This document shows positions 26,690 through 34,450 of a stretch of DNA of 64,000 nucleotides, piece by piece. The DNA is taken from contig NZ_JAZGLW010000009.1 of NCBI RefSeq assembly GCF_036409155.1, positions 16,895 through 80,894 on the forward strand. The letters run 5' to 3'. The position numbers and the translations under genes are program-made. The notes below the pieces were generated by a model. That model had not been told where the DNA came from and did not search any database. It was given only the letters and a program-made list of their open reading frames with translations. Each line of letters opens with the position of its first letter. The first letter of the stretch is position 1. The stretch comes from Mycobacterium sp. 050128. GTDB taxonomy: Bacteria; Actinomycetota; Actinomycetes; Mycobacteriales; Mycobacteriaceae.

Positions 26690-26983
26690 ATGTACGCCGA
26701 CACCGCACTGCAGCAGGCAGTTGCCGAGTTCGCCGAGCTGGATCACATTGAGCAAATCGGTGAAACGCGAAGCCATTTGCTCACGCACCTCTCCGACGCC
26801 GTGAAGGCCCTACACAAGGCCGCGACCAGCTTGGAGCAGTTGCGCAGTAACACCGTCTACGACGTCGAGTTCGCCGACGGCCGCGACGGACGCGATGTCG
26901 CCACCTTCCTCGACGACAGCATTCGCCAGACCCGCGCGGCCTACGCCGTAGTGCACACGGTCATCGACAAGGAGACTCCGTGA
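26690..26983 (+). CDS. Hypothetical small helical protein
   Basis: A 97-residue protein, not recognised. Mostly helical and acidic (LQQAVAEFAELDHIEQIGET, SHLLTHLSDAVKALHKAATS), without cysteines or membrane segments. GGAAAGGA precedes the ATG. Its stop overlaps the start of the primase-like gene (TGATG), so the two are translationally coupled. Confidence 0.75.
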   Translation: MYADTALQQAVAEFAELDHIEQIGETRSHLLTHLSDAVKALHKAATSLEQLRSNTVYDVEFADGRDGRDVATFLDDSIRQTRAAYAVVHTVIDKETP

Positions 26984-28269
26984 TGACCAGCACAGCGCAG
27001 ACCCGTTCCCCCGGAACCGCTTTGGACCAGGTGCGTGACGCCCTGCAGGCGGCAGGGCACGCCATCCGGCCGCGTGGCGGTGAAGCCTTCATGGCCAGCT
27101 GCCCCCTGCACACCGACCACTCACCCTCACTGTCGGTGGGTTGGCGCGAAAACACCCGCGCCGGCCGCGGCGGGGCGGTCCTGCTGCACTGCTTTAGCTG
27201 TCAGGCCCCCGCCGTCGACATCGCCGCCGCCCTCGGACTGCGCCTGGCCGATCTGTTCGACAACCCTGCCCCGCCAACCAGTCAAAGCTGGACCCGCGCC
27301 ACACGACCGAAGGCGGCCCGACGAGTTGCCGGGTTAGGACCATTGCCCGCGCGCATCACCACGACCCCCGACCACGCCGAGCACCAGTGGCGCCGGGTCC
27401 GGGTCTACACCTACCTGTCCACCGCCGGCCAACCGGTGCAGCAGGTCATTCGCGAAGAATGCGCCTGCACCGGCCACCCCCACAAGCAATTCCGGCAGCG
27501 CTACCGCGACGCACACCAATGGGTGTACCGCAAGCCGCACGGATTCACCCCGGTTCTGTATCGGCCCAACGCAATTCAAAGCGCAGCCAAGACCGGTGCA
27601 TGGGTATGGGTCACCGAAGGCGAAAAGGACGCCGACACCCTGACCGCGCTTGGCCGCCTGGCCACCACCAACGCCCAGGGGGCCGCCAACTTCCCCACCG
27701 GGCTGGTCGACGCATTCACCGGGCTCAACGTCGCCATCGTGGCCGACCGCGATCTCGCCGGCTATCAGCGGGCGATCAACCTGCATGACCGTCTGCACGC
27801 CAGCGCCGCCCAGGTGGTGCTACTCATGCCGGCCCTCGAGGTCGATAAATCCGACGTCACCGACCACGTCAACGCTGGCTTATGGGACCGCAGCGACCCC
27901 CTCGGGGGTTTCACCGTCATCACCCCCGCCGAGCTGCACGCCTTGGCTGCGGCCGCCAGGGCCGGCGCGGCCGCCGACCGCTTCGACACTGCCCTACGAG
28001 AGGCCAGTGCCCACCGTGACCGGCGCGGCGTGGTACCTGGCAGCGCGCGCAACGCGGCGCGGTGGCTCGCTGAAGCCGCCCACCAGCTGCGCACAGTGCA
28101 ACACACCAACGACGAGCTCCACAGCTACAGCAACCAGCACCTGTCACCAGTGGCGCGCACCGCCACTCGCGCCGTCGAAAGCCTTCTCGAGCGGCTCACC
28201 GTCGACTACCGGGGCCACACTCGTCGCGCCCCAGTTCCGGCCGCCGATCGTTTGAAGGAGTCTGCATGA
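26983..28269 (+). CDS. DNA primase-like protein (CHC2 zinc finger and TOPRIM)
   Basis: A 428-residue protein. The zinc finger is C40/H43 in ASCPLHTDHSPSLSV and C70/C73 in LLHCFSCQAPAVDIAAALG, as in DnaG/phage primases. The TOPRIM-like domain has the acidic WVTEGEKDADTLTALGR near residue 210 and VAIVADRDLAGYQRA near 255. A separate polymerase helix region of DnaG is not obvious, so it may be a replication or conjugation accessory primase that primes the incoming strand. ATG 26983 is preferred over GTG 26980 (GGAG 8 bases upstream). It overlaps both neighbours. Confidence 0.88.
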   Translation: MTSTAQTRSPGTALDQVRDALQAAGHAIRPRGGEAFMASCPLHTDHSPSLSVGWRENTRAGRGGAVLLHCFSCQAPAVDIAAALGLRLADLFDNPAPPTSQSWTRATRPKAARRVAGLGPLPARITTTPDHAEHQWRRVRVYTYLSTAGQPVQQVIREECACTGHPHKQFRQRYRDAHQWVYRKPHGFTPVLYRPNAIQSAAKTGAWVWVTEGEKDADTLTALGRLATTNAQGAANFPTGLVDAFTGLNVAIVADRDLAGYQRAINLHDRLHASAAQVVLLMPALEVDKSDVTDHVNAGLWDRSDPLGGFTVITPAELHALAAAARAGAAADRFDTALREASAHRDRRGVVPGSARNAARWLAEAAHQLRTVQHTNDELHSYSNQHLSPVARTATRAVESLLERLTVDYRGHTRRAPVPAADRLKESA

Positions 28270-28439
28270 CAACGCGTTTCGAGACCGCCATCACCAACCG
28301 TGCTGCGGCAGCCATCGCGGCCGCCGCAGGCCGGCCAGGGCCAGCGGCCATCACCGCCCGCGCGTGGATCGACAGCATGACCGCCCGCGCGCAATTGCGC
28401 TCCGAACGCCGCCTGCGCCACACGCGCGCCGCCGCCTAG
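28266..28439 (+). CDS. Small alanine/arginine-rich hypothetical protein
   Basis: A 57-residue protein starting MTTRFETAITNRAAAAIAAA and ending in an arginine-rich stretch (RSERRLRHTRAAA). The ATG overlaps the primase stop codon (ATGA), and GAAGGAG lies upstream at good spacing, so it is very likely translated. It is basic and could bind nucleic acid, but nothing specific is recognised. Confidence 0.65.
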   Translation: MTTRFETAITNRAAAAIAAAAGRPGPAAITARAWIDSMTARAQLRSERRLRHTRAAA

Positions 28440-28460
28440 AACCTGAAAGGTGACCCACCC

Positions 28461-29180
28461 ATGCCCACCACACCCCGTCGACTCGCCGCTATCGCTTCGG
28501 GCCTGCTCGCCACGGCAGCGCTGTCACTGGCCGGGTCACCCCCGTCCCACGCCGCACTGACCGTCATCAGCCCCGGCGAAGAAGTCGACTACATAAACCC
28601 CGCCGGGGCCAACAAGTTCTGCACGATCGGCTACGTCTACACCGGTGCCGACATGCACACCTACGCCATCACTGCCGGGCACTGCCGCTCCAACCCGACA
28701 GCAGGGTATGCGCGCGATAAGCGCAACGGGCTCACCGGGGACTTCGTGCGCACCGTGTTCGAGCCCCCCCGCAGCGACGGCGCGGATTACGCATTGATCG
28801 ACTTCAGCACCAACTCGCTGGCATCAGTGTTCATCGTCGATAACCACACGCTCTTTACCGACGACCACCCCGAACCCGAAATCGGTGAAACCGTCTGCCG
28901 GAACGGCGTTTCCAGCGGCCAACATTGCGGTCAAATCGCTGCCGCCCAAGGTCAAGATCAATACCTGACCACCGGCATGCCGCCCAGCATCCCCGGTGAC
29001 TCCGGAGGCCCGGTGTGGACGCCCACCTCTCAGGGTCACGCGCGAATCATCGGGATTTGGCTGGGCGAGAAAACCACCGCCGCCGGTCAAGAGTACGGCC
29101 GCTTCGCCTCACTCTCCAGCGGCCTTCGCGCCCTCAACGCCCCCCGCCGGCTCGGTCAAAACGCCAGCAGTCCCGAGTAA
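28461..29180 (+). CDS. Secreted trypsin-like serine protease (S1 family)
   Basis: A 239-residue protein. A signal peptide (basic start, hydrophobic IASGLLATAALSLAG, likely cut after PPSHA about residue 31) targets it outside the membrane. The catalytic triad is visible: H74 in ITAGHC, D109 in GADYALIDF and S181 in IPGDSGGPVW. Two cysteine pairs would make disulfides. It resembles small mycobacterial secreted proteases. It follows the primase cluster by 21 bases with GAAAGG before its ATG and is probably co-transcribed. A secreted protease in this position is unexpected; perhaps it acts on the cell surface of donor or recipient. Confidence 0.92.
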   Translation: MPTTPRRLAAIASGLLATAALSLAGSPPSHAALTVISPGEEVDYINPAGANKFCTIGYVYTGADMHTYAITAGHCRSNPTAGYARDKRNGLTGDFVRTVFEPPRSDGADYALIDFSTNSLASVFIVDNHTLFTDDHPEPEIGETVCRNGVSSGQHCGQIAAAQGQDQYLTTGMPPSIPGDSGGPVWTPTSQGHARIIGIWLGEKTTAAGQEYGRFASLSSGLRALNAPRRLGQNASSPE

Positions 29181-29314
29181 TCGGCTCGCGGATACGACAC
29201 GTCCCAGTGCAGCGCCGGCGCCGGCCACTGCCCGGTCACCAGCCAGGTAACCGCGGCCGCCGGAACACCCTGCGGCCCATTCATCAGGTCGCGCACGAAC
29301 GCCTCTTCGAACAT
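29156..29314 (-). CDS. Possible small protein antisense to protease 3' end
   Basis: A 52-residue frame from ATG 29314 (MFEEAFVRDLMNGPQGVPAA, then TWLVTGQWPAPALHWDVSYP). The composition is protein-like and GGAG lies 2 bases from the ATG, which is closer than ideal. It overlaps the protease 3' end by 25 bases, convergent. No family is recognised. Confidence 0.4.
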   Translation of the reverse strand: MFEEAFVRDLMNGPQGVPAAAVTWLVTGQWPAPALHWDVSYPRADYSGLLAF

Positions 29315-29410
29315 CGCTCCAGCGTACAAGGTTAATCGTGGCGCGCGGCCAACACCCGTCATCGCGCGGCGTCAGCTATCCATGACCACCGCCGCAGCGG
29401 GAACCTCCTA

Positions 29411-29708
29411 GTGGCCACCAAATCCGCAGCCCCTCACCTTATTTGCCTGTCAGCAGGGTGCTCATGGTAAGCGGACGGGGACCCCGACCGGTCCACCCAC
29501 GCCCGCACCGGGCATCGCCGTACCGAGTGACTGTTTTGGGCCCTATGCCAGCTCGCCCCAGGGCGCTGCGCGCCGGCGAGCACGGACCCAAAACCCGGCG
29601 AACACCCGCCGCGGACTCTTCGGGGTGGACCGCCCACCCTCACCCGCTTACCCGCACCCCAGCGCTGACCAGCGCACATCATCACGATCCGAAACGGAGA
29701 CAACACCA
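29411..29708 (+). repeat. Folded leader element, family 1, copy 1
   Basis: A 270-300 base element ending at the start codon of the next gene. Stems: CCCT/AGGG around a conserved CACCTTATTTGCCTGTCAGC; closing stem GGTCCACCC (29490-29498) with GGGTGGACC (29623-29631); internal TTTTGGG (29534-29540) with CCCAAAA (29587-29593); GCTCGCC/GGCGAGC; terminal GGCGC/GCGCC; and a final hairpin GCGCT/AGCGC before the ribosome-binding region. The 5' hairpin seen in other copies is only half present (GTGGCCACC). The three further full copies show the same stems with compensatory changes. Confidence 0.8.
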
Positions 29709-30248
29709 ATGACTAAATCCGCCACGCCCATTCACGTCACGCCCGCCGGCGTCATCACCCACAGCATCGTGGCCGTCAAGGGCCAGCTCGATCCCGACAT
29801 CACCGTGCACCACGCCCGCACCGCGACCGCCCGTATCGGCGTCACGGTCGGCGGCATGCACATGGGCCTGCAGAATTGCCAGACAGCCCAGGGCCTGCTC
29901 GAGGCCTTCGTCGCTGCGCGGAGTCAGATGATCCACGTCCCGGCGGAAATCCCCACGGCTGCAGCCCTTGCCGAGGAACCCGCCGGGCGCGCAGTGCTTG
30001 GCGTCGAGTGGACAAGGGCGCCGGCTTACTCCGTCGTGGCACAGTCGGCGCTCAACAGGCTCAAAACCGCGAAACTGCACTGGGTCGAGATCTACACCGG
30101 CCCGATCACCTGGCAATTGCGTGACCGCGCCGCGGTCCTTTCGATGATCGACGCGTTCCGACGGGTCCACCGAGTCGCGATCGCGGTGTTCGCCGACGGA
30201 GACCGTTACAAAGCAGATCCCACCACCGCCGACTATCGGGCAGCCTAA
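29709..30248 (+). CDS. Hypothetical protein behind family 1 element
   Basis: A 179-residue alpha/beta protein, not recognised. It has strands such as HSIVAVKGQLDPDITVHH, IGVTVGGMHMGL and VHRVAIAVFADGDRYKAD. No signal peptide, membrane helix or catalytic motif is visible. ATG 29709 follows ACGGAGACAACACCA. The frame is open upstream through the folded element, but that part has the composition of the element and is not coding. A strong terminator follows. Confidence 0.75.
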   Translation: MTKSATPIHVTPAGVITHSIVAVKGQLDPDITVHHARTATARIGVTVGGMHMGLQNCQTAQGLLEAFVAARSQMIHVPAEIPTAAALAEEPAGRAVLGVEWTRAPAYSVVAQSALNRLKTAKLHWVEIYTGPITWQLRDRAAVLSMIDAFRRVHRVAIAVFADGDRYKADPTTADYRAA

Positions 30249-30254
30249 ACGGAT

Positions 30255-30309
30255 TCCGGGCCCGGCCACCTCTCCCACCAACGGAGGGTTGGCCGGGACC
30301 CTTTTTTTC
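30255..30309 (+). terminator. Family terminator, unit 1
   Basis: GGGCCCGGCCACC pairs with GGTTGGCCGGGACCC across a short loop, followed by seven T and CTTCCGG. Near-identical terminators end the units at 31.52, 32.88 and 34.40 kb. Confidence 0.9.
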
Positions 30310-30315
30310 TTCCGG

Positions 30316-30625
30316 CCCGCAAGCCGGCGCGCCCCGCGAATAGCCCACCGCTGGTGGGCTTCTGGGTTGGCAGCCCCCCACCTTTAAGCCGTCAGCAGGG
30401 GTCGCAGTCTAATCGGCCGGGGGCCCGACCTGTCCACCCACGCCCGGTGCCGGTGCCGGCGGCGGAGGACATTTGCGGCCCTATCAAGCTCGCTGCCGCT
30501 CGCGGGCCGCAAATCCGCCGGCACCGCCCCCGGACTCTTCGGGGTGGACAGCCCACCCTCAGCCGACTCCCTGCACCCCCAGCGCTGACCGGCGCACCAC
30601 TCACCGCACAGAACGGAGAAACACC
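30316..30625 (+). repeat. Folded leader element, family 1, copy 2
   Basis: Same layout as copy 1 with different paired bases: 5' hairpin GCCCACC/GGTGGGC, CCCC/GGGG around the conserved CACC...GTCAGC, closing stem TGTCCACCC (30431-30439) with GGGTGGACA (30542-30550), GGTGCCGGCGG (30452-30462) with CCGCCGGCACC (30515-30525), and ATTTGCGGC (30471-30479) with GCCGCAAAT (30506-30514). Unpaired GGACTCTTCGGGG is conserved before the closing arm. Confidence 0.8.
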
Positions 30626-31084
30626 ATGGATCACGAATTCGAGCTTGCATTCGAACTTCTCGACACCGCGATTGAGCTGCTGCAACACCAGCAGTACGGC
30701 AACACCACCATCGAGGCGCACAACCACGGCGACGATCTGATCCTGACCAGCCGCCACACGTACTCGAGCTCGGCGGGCCACAAGCTCACCCTGTTGGCCA
30801 CCTACAAGGCCGACCAAATGACCGCGGCCGCCGTCGAGATCACCGCTCCCGACCTTGACACGACCCCGCACATGCGGATCGTCAAGGTCTACGCCGCCGA
30901 CCTGATGTTCCACGCGGGCCCGGGCGACTGGATCTTCCGCGCCCAAGGCCGCCACCGCTACACCATAACCGCCGGCATCGGCGACGAGCCGCTCTGGTCC
31001 CTGGCCACCGATACCGGGACCACCACCCCGTCGAACAACATCGCCGAACTCGTCGACCAAATCCTCACCGCCGAGTCCGTCTAA
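30626..31084 (+). CDS. Hypothetical protein behind family 1 element
   Basis: A 152-residue acidic protein, not recognised: an N-terminal helix (EFELAFELLDTAIELLQHQQ), then beta-strands (HKLTLLATYKADQMTAAAVE, HRYTITAGIGDEPLWSLATD) and a C-terminal helix (NIAELVDQILTAE). ATG 30626 follows AACGGAGAAACACC. A perfect 10-bp terminator hairpin follows the stop. Confidence 0.75.
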   Translation: MDHEFELAFELLDTAIELLQHQQYGNTTIEAHNHGDDLILTSRHTYSSSAGHKLTLLATYKADQMTAAAVEITAPDLDTTPHMRIVKVYAADLMFHAGPGDWIFRAQGRHRYTITAGIGDEPLWSLATDTGTTTPSNNIAELVDQILTAESV

Positions 31085-31096
31085 CCCAATCCTCGA

Positions 31097-31132
31097 AGCC
31101 GGGCCCGATCGCCACCAGGGCCCGGCTTTCGC
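31097..31132 (+). terminator. Terminator hairpin
   Basis: AGCCGGGCCC (31097-31106) pairs perfectly with GGGCCCGGCT (31118-31127), followed by TTTC. Unlike the other units, no folded leader follows; the next gene starts 35 bases on, so this unit may read through. Confidence 0.8.
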
Positions 31133-31166
31133 ATGCCCAAAACAGGCCTCACGAAAGGAATTCACG

Positions 31167-31502
31167 ATGACCGACATTGATTTCGCCTTGGCTTGGGACT
31201 TCGTCGACCCCGCCGATGGCAAGCCCTGTCAGCTGCGGTTCCGCCGAAACTTCGCCCCCCGCAACGACCCGCGGATCTTCGACGGCACAGGCCAACTCGT
31301 AGCCGTTGTCGCAGACGGATACCGCAGCGACAATGGCGATGAAATCGCCATCAGCCGCCCTGGCGTTCTGTTCGACGACGTAGACGCCGCATTGGTCGGC
31401 TGGCACGACTGGGCCACCCTGCTCATCGCCGACAACGGTATTGACCGCATCATCAATCTCGCCGTCATCCGCGATCGCATCTCACACAAAGTCCTCACCT
31501 AG
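31167..31502 (+). CDS. Hypothetical protein
   Basis: A 111-residue protein, not recognised. Strand-rich with conserved-looking aromatic residues (FALAWDFVDPADGKPCQLRF, LVAVVADGYRSDNGDEIAIS, VGWHDWATLLIADNG). GAAAGGAATTCACG precedes the ATG. It is the only gene of this block without a family 1 element before it, and probably shares a transcript with the gene at 30626 when the weak intervening terminator is passed. Confidence 0.7.
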   Translation: MTDIDFALAWDFVDPADGKPCQLRFRRNFAPRNDPRIFDGTGQLVAVVADGYRSDNGDEIAISRPGVLFDDVDAALVGWHDWATLLIADNGIDRIINLAVIRDRISHKVLT

Positions 31503-31521
31503 TCGTCTGGCAGCCGAGGTA

Positions 31522-31569
31522 GGCCCGGCCAGCTCCCCACCCGGAGGGTTGGCCGGGCCCCCTTTTTTC
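31522..31569 (+). terminator. Family terminator, unit 2
   Basis: GGCCCGGCCAGC pairs with GGTTGGCCGGGCC over a short loop, followed by CCTTTTTT and CTTCCGG. Sequence nearly identical to the terminator at 32882-32931. Confidence 0.9.
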
Positions 31570-31570
31570 T

Positions 31571-31916
31571 TCCGGTTCCCACCGATACCGGCGCGCCCCG
31601 CGCGACCGGACTGGCCACCCACGGTGGCCACCAAATCCGTAGCCCCTCACCTTGTTTGCCTGTCAGCAGGGGTCGCAGTCTAATCGGCCGGGGGCCCGAC
31701 CGCGCAACCCACGCCCGTGCCGAACTGCGCAGGCCGAGTGACCTTTTCGGCCCTATGCCAGCTCGCCCGATGGCGCTGCCGCGCCGGCGAGCGCAGGCCG
31801 AAAACCCTGCTTCGTCCGGCGCGGACTCGTCGGGGTTGCGCGCCCACCCTCACCCGATTGCCCACTCCCCCAGCGCTGACCGGCGCACCAATCACCGCAC
31901 AGAACGGAGAACACCC
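31571..31916 (+). repeat. Folded leader element, family 1, copy 3
   Basis: 5' hairpin GGCCACC/GGTGGCC; CCCCT/AGGGG around CACCTTGTTTGCCTGTCAGC; closing stem GCGCAACCC (31702-31710) with GGGTTGCGC (31833-31841); TTTTCGGCC (31744-31752) with GGCCGAAAA (31796-31804); GCTCGCC/GGCGAGC; GGCGC/GCGCC; final GCGC hairpin. The closing stem differs from copies 1 and 2 at several positions on both sides, always keeping the pairing. Confidence 0.8.
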
Positions 31917-32867
31917 ATGCCCAACACCATCTTGCGCACCGAAGCAGACATCGTTGCCGCCGCAGCGGCCCTGCTGGGCTTCGCCCCCACCAACAGCATC
32001 GTCGCCTACATGCTGCACCGCGACCCCAACACCGGCGACATGGTCGTCCGCACCGCGATTCGATTCGACGTCACGATCAGCGCCGAGCAAGCAGCCAAAT
32101 TCCCGGCCACCTGCAACCTGCGGGCCGAAACCAGCCACGCCGCTGTGCTTTTGGCCGTGTGCGACGAAAGCCACGAATGGCACGCCCTCACCGTCCTCGA
32201 CACCCTGCGTGAGGCGCTACGCGCTGCCGGCATCCCGGTACTGCGCCGCATCATGACGCGCGACGTCACCACCGACGGGCAGTGGTATGACCCTGGCACC
32301 GGCGCAACCGGCCCGACCTACCCCTACACCGACTCACTGGTCACCGCCCACCGTGTCCTCGGCGGTGAACGAGTCAGCCCCGGCCGCAGCGACATCGAAT
32401 CCGAATTCGCCTACCTACCCCCGGCGCCACCGATGGCTCTGGGAGACCACGGCGAGCTCGTTCTCCGCGTCGCCCAAGAGATCGCCGACGCCCTCGAAGG
32501 GCACTCGATTAACCGGAGCCTGCCCACCCGCACCGGCATCGCCATCACCGCCGACGTCGCCGTGCGTGACGCCATGATCGCCGCGGCCGCACGACACAGT
32601 GACACCGGGGCCTACGTGTGGACGCATATCGCCCGGCGCCTGCGTGGCCAACCCCGGGCCGAAGCGCTCACTATCGCCGCCGCCTGCTACTGCTTCCTCG
32701 GCGACAGCGTTCGTGCTGGGATCGCCGCAGACGCGGCGCTCAAGGAAGCCCAATCCACCCAAACCCCGCCGCCGCGACTCGCTCTCATGTTGCTCACCGC
32801 GCTGCAGTCGGGCATACCACCCCAGCAGATCAGCCACGCCATCATCGCCGCCACCGCCGGCGACTGA
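31917..32867 (+). CDS. DUF4192-family protein
   Basis: A 316-residue protein. The N-terminus ILRTEADIVAAAAALLGFAP followed by TNSIVAYMLHRDP is the DUF4192 hallmark, and RIMTRDVTTDGQWYDPGTGA with the later ALTIAAACYCFLGDSVRA also fits the family, which is common in actinobacterial chromosomes and plasmids but of unknown function. ATG 31917 follows ACGGAGAACACCC. The frame continues open into the leader element, but this is not coding. It is followed by a family terminator. Confidence 0.85.
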   Translation: MPNTILRTEADIVAAAAALLGFAPTNSIVAYMLHRDPNTGDMVVRTAIRFDVTISAEQAAKFPATCNLRAETSHAAVLLAVCDESHEWHALTVLDTLREALRAAGIPVLRRIMTRDVTTDGQWYDPGTGATGPTYPYTDSLVTAHRVLGGERVSPGRSDIESEFAYLPPAPPMALGDHGELVLRVAQEIADALEGHSINRSLPTRTGIAITADVAVRDAMIAAAARHSDTGAYVWTHIARRLRGQPRAEALTIAAACYCFLGDSVRAGIAADAALKEAQSTQTPPPRLALMLLTALQSGIPPQQISHAIIAATAGD

Positions 32868-32881
32868 CCCTATCGGTCACC

Positions 32882-32931
32882 GGGCCCGGCCAGCTCCCCA
32901 CCCGGAGGGTTGGCCGGGCCCCTTTTTTTCT
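32882..32931 (+). terminator. Family terminator, unit 3
   Basis: GGGCCCGGCCAGC pairs with GGTTGGCCGGGCCC over a short loop, followed by seven T. Almost the same sequence as at 31522-31569. Confidence 0.9.
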
Positions 32932-33333
32932 TCCGGTTCCCACCGATACCGGCGCGCCCCGCGCGACCGGACTGGCCACCCAGGGTGGCCACCAAATCCG
33001 TAGCCCGTCACCTTTTCCTAGCCGTCAGCGGGTGGCAAGTCTGACCGTCAGGGCCTCGTCGCTGTCAACCCACGCCCGGCGGGCTCGCCCGTTCTGCGCT
33101 CCCGCCGGCCTGCCGGCCGGCTCCCGCTGCGCCCGGGCGGCACCGGCGGCATTTCTCGGCCCTATGCCAGCTCGCCTGTCCGGCGCTGCGCGCCCGAGCT
33201 CGCCGGGCCGAAAATCCGCCTCCGGCTGACCCGCCGACCTCTTCGGGGTTGACACCGCCACCCCACCGGTCCTCCTACACCCAGCGCCGATCGGCGCCAA
33301 CCAACACCGTTTCTCGGAAAGGAACAATTTCTC
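32932..33333 (+). repeat. Folded leader element, family 1, copy 4 (enlarged)
   Basis: 5' hairpin GGCCACC/GGTGGCC; CCCG/CGGG around CACC...GTCAGC; closing stem TGTCAACCC (33063-33071) with GGGTTGACA (33246-33254); ATTTCTCGGCCC with GGGCCGAAAAT; conserved CCTATGCCAGCTCGCC; GGCGC/GCGCC; final hairpin GCGCCG/CGGCGC. An extra 50-60 base palindromic insertion around 33078-33140 lengthens the P2 arm. Confidence 0.8.
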
Positions 33334-34380
33334 ATGGCACACGAACTCGACACCACCGATGGCCAGGTCTCCTTCGCCAACTCCCGCTCCGACGCATGGC
33401 ACCGTCTCGGTCAGTCGGTCGGGCACGCGATGACCGCCCGCGAGGCCTTGCAAGCCGCGCACTTGGCCGGCTGGAACGTCCGCAAGATGCCGCTGCAGGT
33501 GGCCCAGGAACCCGTCATCGACGACACCGGCGTCACGACTCCTGCACCGCTGGCTGTGCCCGACTTCTACGCGACCGTGCGCACCAACCCGATCAACGGG
33601 CGCCTTGACGTTCTCGGTGTCGTCGGCAGCAAGTACGAGCCCGTTCAAAATGAGGCCTCCTGCAACCTGCTCGACGCCCTCGTGGATCAAAGCGGCGGAG
33701 CGCACTTCGAGACCGCGGGAGCCCTGCGGGGCGGAAGGGAAGCGTTCGTCACCATGAAGCTGCCCAGCAGCATGGTCTTCGACGGCAAAGACGGCACCAA
33801 GGACCGCACCGACTTCTACCTCGCGGCGCTGAATTCTCACGACGGCAGTTCAGCCTTCAGATCCATCGTGTCCCCCGTGCGCATCGTGTGCGCGAATACC
33901 CAGAGTGCGGCGATCGGCTCGGCCAAAGCCAGCTTCGCCATCCGCCACACCGGCCGAGCGCGGGCCGCTATCGCTGAAGCCCGTAACGCTCTTAAGCTCA
34001 GCTGGCGTTACATCGAAGCATTCGAAGCCGAGGCCGCCGCGCTCTACGCGGCTCCAATGGATACCGAGGAGATGCGCAGCTTCGCCACCACGCTGCTCGA
34101 GGTCGACTCGGCCGGCACCGCCGCCACTCGGCGGCACCGCCTCGAACGCGCCAGTGGGATTGTCAAGCTGTGGACATCCTCACCCACCATCACACCCATC
34201 GCGGGAACCCGGTGGGCGGCCTACAACGCGGTCACTGAATACCTTGACCACGTCGTGCCGGTCCGTGGCGCCAGAACCGCCAGCGACGCCAGCACTGCCC
34301 GCGCGGTGCGGACCGTCACCGCGGCCGCGGCCAGCGGATCGCTCAAGGCGCAGGCGTTCCGTTTCCTGCAGACCCTGTAG
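33334..34380 (+). CDS. DUF932 phage/plasmid-like protein
   Basis: A 348-residue protein of the DUF932 (TIGR03299 phage/plasmid-like) family: SRSDAWHRLGQSVGHAMTAR near the start, VVGSKYEPVQNEASCNLLDA, and SPVRIVCANTQSAAI in the middle, the most conserved part of the family. DUF932 proteins are frequent on conjugative plasmids near oriT and on phages; biochemical function is unsettled. ATG 33334 follows GGAAAGGAACAA. It is the gene closest to oriT among the rightward genes and ends in a family terminator. Confidence 0.9.
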   Translation: MAHELDTTDGQVSFANSRSDAWHRLGQSVGHAMTAREALQAAHLAGWNVRKMPLQVAQEPVIDDTGVTTPAPLAVPDFYATVRTNPINGRLDVLGVVGSKYEPVQNEASCNLLDALVDQSGGAHFETAGALRGGREAFVTMKLPSSMVFDGKDGTKDRTDFYLAALNSHDGSSAFRSIVSPVRIVCANTQSAAIGSAKASFAIRHTGRARAAIAEARNALKLSWRYIEAFEAEAAALYAAPMDTEEMRSFATTLLEVDSAGTAATRRHRLERASGIVKLWTSSPTITPIAGTRWAAYNAVTEYLDHVVPVRGARTASDASTARAVRTVTAAAASGSLKAQAFRFLQTL

Positions 34381-34397
34381 CCGCGCCATCGGTGAAC

Positions 34398-34450
34398 CGG
34401 GGCCCGGCCAGCACCTGCATTTGCGGGGGTGGCCGGGCCCCCCTTTTTCT
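34398..34450 (+). terminator. Family terminator, unit 4
   Basis: GGGGCCCGGCCAGC pairs with GGTGGCCGGGCCCC, followed by CCTTTTTCTTCC, 17 bases after the DUF932 stop. Confidence 0.9.

Noticed and set aside
29625..31916. Upstream in-frame extensions of the genes at 29709, 30626 and 31917 through the folded elements
   Set aside because: The frames stay open, but the sequence is the conserved folded element; the extension is Pro/Arg-rich, differs between copies in frame meaning, and good ribosome-binding sites precede the internal ATGs.
33240..33333. TTGACA in the family 1 closing arm as a conserved -35 promoter box
   Set aside because: Only copy 4 has exact TTGACA; the other copies read TGGACC, TGGACA and TTGCGC, and no consistent TAnnnT -10 box lies at proper spacing.
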